Source of the DNA: Edolisoma coerulescens
Lineage: Eukaryota > Chordata > Aves > Passeriformes > Campephagidae
Assembly (NCBI GenBank): GCA_013397115.1
Contig: VWZW01001240.1
Location: forward strand, 923,295-987,294
Length of the DNA: 64,000 nt
Direction: 5' to 3'
In this document: piece by piece, positions 61,884 through 64,000 of the stretch
How positions within the stretch are numbered: the first letter of the stretch is position 1
Layout of the letters: each line of letters begins with the position of its first letter
The notes under the pieces: model-generated
Told to the model about the DNA's origin: nothing
Seen by the model: only the letters and a program-made list of their open reading frames with translations
Databases searched by the model: none
Translations under genes and position numbers: made by a program

Positions 61884-64000
61884 AATCAGCAACCCAGGTG
61901 AAGTGCATGTACACTAATGCACGCAGCATGGGTAACAAACAAGAGGAGCTGGAAGTCGTGGGTACAGCAGCAAAGCTGTGCCGCAGTCGCCATCACGGAA
62001 ATGTGGTGGGATGACTCGCATGACTGGAGCGCTGCACTGGATGGCTACAAGCTCTTCAGAAGAGACAGGAGAGGGAGAAGAGGTGGAGGGGTGGCTCTTT
62101 ATATCAGGGAGCCATAGAAATTGAGACTAATGATGATAAAGTGGAGTGCCTATGGGTAAGAATCAGGGGGAAGACCAACAAGGCTGACATCCTGGTAGGA
62201 GTCTGTTATAAACTACTCAACCAGGATGAAGAGGTGGATAATTCTTCTACAAGCAGCTCGAGGATGTTTCAAGATCATCAGCCCTTGTACTTGTAGGTGA
62301 CTTTAACCTGCCAGTATCTGCTGGGAACTCAACACAGCAGAGAAGAGGCGGTCCAGGAGGTTCTTAGAGTGTGTGGAAGACAACTTCTTGTCACAGCTGG
62401 TGAGCAAGCGTACCAGGGGAGGGACTATAGTAGACCTGCTGTTTGCAAAAAGAGATGGGCTGGTGGGTGATGTGGTGGTTGGAGCCCATCTGGGGCACAG
62501 TGATCATGAAATTCTAGAGTTTTCAATATTTGGTGAAACAAGGAGGGGCATCAATGAAACCTCCACACTGGATTTCTGGAGGGCAGGCTTGGGCCTATTC
62601 AAGAGACTTATTCTCAGCATTGCTTGGGAAGCAGCCCTTAAAAACAAAGGAGTCCAGGAAGGACGGGGGTGCTTCAAAACAGAAATCCCGAAGGCACAGG
62701 AACAGACTGTCCCTATGTGCTGAAAGATGAGCTGATGAGGAAAATGACCGGCCTGGATGGGCAAGGAGCTTTTGAAGGATCGAAGGAAAAAAAAAGAGGG
62801 TGTATCACCTTTGGAAGAAGGGTCAGGTATCCCAGGAAATGCTTAAGGAAGTTGGTAGGTCATGTAGGAAAAAAATTAGAGAGGCAAAAGCCCACCTAGA
62901 ACTCAATCTGGCCACTTCTGTAAAGGACAATAAAAAATATTTTTATAAATACATTAATGGCAAAAGGAAGGGCAAGGAGAACCTCTGTTCTCTATTAGAT
63001 GCGGGAGGGAATTTAGTAACTAAAGATGAGGAAAAGGCAGAGGTACTTAACACCTTCTTTGCCTCAGTTTTCAACTGAAAAACATGTTGTCCTCAGGACA
63101 ACTGTCCTCCTGGGCTGGTAGATGGTGCCAGGGAGCAGAATAGCCCCCCTTTTATCCTGGAGGAAGCTCAGAGAACTGCTGACCCACTCAGATGCTCACA
63201 AATCTACGGGACTAGATGGGATCCATCCTAGGGTGATCAGCCAGGGAGCTGGCAGATGAGCTTGTGAAGCTGCTCTCCATCATTTACCATCAGTCCTGGC
63301 TCACCAGGGAGGTCCCAGATGACTGGAAGCTGGCCAACGTGATGCCCATCCACAAGAAGGGCTGGAAGGAGGATCTGGGAAACTACAGGCCAGTCAGCCT
63401 GACCTCGGTGCCTGGCAAGATTATAGAACATATCATCTTGAGTGTTATCACACAGCACCTACAGGATGGCCAGGGGATCAGACCCAGCCAGGACAGGAGG
63501 GGCAGGTCATGCTTGACCAACCTGGTCTCCTTTTATGACCAGGTGACCTGCCTGGTGGATGCAGGAAAGGCTGTGGATGCTGTTGACCTAGACTTCAGCA
63601 AGGCCTTTGACACTGTCTCCTACAGCATACTCGCAGAAAAGCTGGCAGCCCATGGCTTGGACAGGTGCAGTCTTCACTGGGTTAAGAACTGGCTGGATGG
63701 CCGGGCCCAGAGAGTGGCGGTGAATGGTGCCACATCCAGTTGGTGGCCAGTCACCAGTGGTGTCCCCCAGGGATCTGTGCTGGGGCCAGTCCTGTTTAAT
63801 ATCTTTACTGATGATCTGGACGAGGGGATCGAGTCCACCTAAATTTTCAGATGACACCAAGCTGGGAGCATGGTCAATCTGTTGGAGGGTAGGAAGGCTC
63901 TGCAAAAGGACCTGGACAGGCTAGATAGATGGGCCAAGTCCAACAACACAAAGTTTAACAAGTCCAAGTGCCGAGTCCTGCACTTTGGCCACAACAACCC
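61880..64000 (+). pseudogene. CR1 ORF2 pseudogene (endonuclease and reverse transcriptase), partial
   Basis: ORF2 supplies the enzymes for target-primed reverse transcription. The start is ATG 61880 (MKSATQVKCMYTNARS). Apurinic-type endonuclease motifs can be followed across frames: Asn in TNAR (61916-61918), Glu in AITE (61998-62000), GDFN (62296-62307) and SDH (62499-62507). After a basic linker, the reverse transcriptase shows NYRPVSLTS (about 63380-63405), motif A LDFSKAFD (63588-63611), motif B SGVPQG (63756-63773) and motif C FSDD (63844-63855), where the family usually has FADD. The frame changes near 61960, 62115, 62240, 62320, 62795, after the stop at 63076, at 63840, and again after 63860. 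At least eight disruptions show a dead copy. The C-terminal end is beyond the window. Confidence 0.9.

Larger units (their letters stand above)
60500..64000 (+). mobile_element. Long CR1 LINE retaining 5' leader, ORF1 and ORF2; runs off window
   Basis: This is a plus-strand CR1 retrotransposon that keeps its 5' region, unlike the two short tails elsewhere in the window. A GC-rich leader starts at roughly 60500-60590, where composition changes sharply, and includes two GGCGTGGCAC phrases (60594-60603 and 60613-60622). Then come ORF1 (from 60758) and ORF2 (from 61880), each broken by frameshifts and stops. At the right edge the sequence is still inside the reverse transcriptase thumb region, so the 3' end lies outside. 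At least 3.4 kb is present of an element usually near 4.5 kb. The 5' boundary is approximate and no promoter start was determined. Confidence 0.92.

Noticed and set aside
1..64000. CRISPR arrays, bacterial operons, rRNA or tRNA genes
   Set aside because: No regularly spaced repeats, operon-like coding density, or RNA gene signatures were seen; the sequence is vertebrate in character.

Overview
This window looks like bird nuclear DNA. It is AT-rich and gene-poor, and the recognisable interspersed repeats are CR1 non-LTR retrotransposons with the avian-type 3' end (repeats of an ATTCTATG-like octamer) plus two retroviral-type solo LTRs. No protein-coding host gene, exon series, rRNA or tRNA could be supported on either strand. 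The open reading frames outside the repeats are short (at most about 147 codons), mostly overlap one another on opposite strands, and have a length distribution expected by chance at this base composition. The window is therefore most likely intergenic or deep intronic sequence.

Layout. Positions 1-1429 are unique AT-rich sequence. A 5'-truncated CR1 tail lies at about 1430-1964 (+). From 1965 to 8276 the sequence is unique, with a 31-bp near-perfect palindrome at 6905-6935. About 8277-9265 is an internal piece of CR1 ORF2 in minus orientation. From 9266 to 19910 the sequence is unique and holds three stretches that read like possible conserved regulatory elements (10540-10930, 16140-16400, 17080-17330). 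A second CR1 tail is at about 19911-20322 (+). From 20323 to 35211 nothing is recognised apart from simple repeats and a 22-bp palindrome at 33569-33590. Two unrelated solo LTRs follow: 35216-35644 (429 bp, 7-bp inverted termini, 4-bp target duplication) and 36878-37432 (about 555 bp). From 37433 to about 60500 the sequence is again unique, with further regulatory-element candidates near 54040-54160 and 55970-56590.

The right edge, about 60500-64000, is the most informative part: the 5' portion of a long CR1 on the plus strand. It has a GC-rich leader, a (GGTT)n tract just before the ORF1 start, an ORF1 pseudogene (two CxxC pairs, a short coiled-coil-like segment, a GDSL/SGNH esterase domain) and an ORF2 pseudogene (apurinic-type endonuclease then reverse transcriptase) that runs off the window. 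The ORF1 stop and ORF2 start overlap as ATGA. Frameshifts and stops show this copy is dead, although many catalytic motifs are still readable.

No new multi-gene system was found. Points worth a second look are the CR1 5' region and ORF junction, the two LTRs, the perfect palindromes, and the candidate conserved non-coding blocks, which rest on base-pattern impressions and need an alignment to test.
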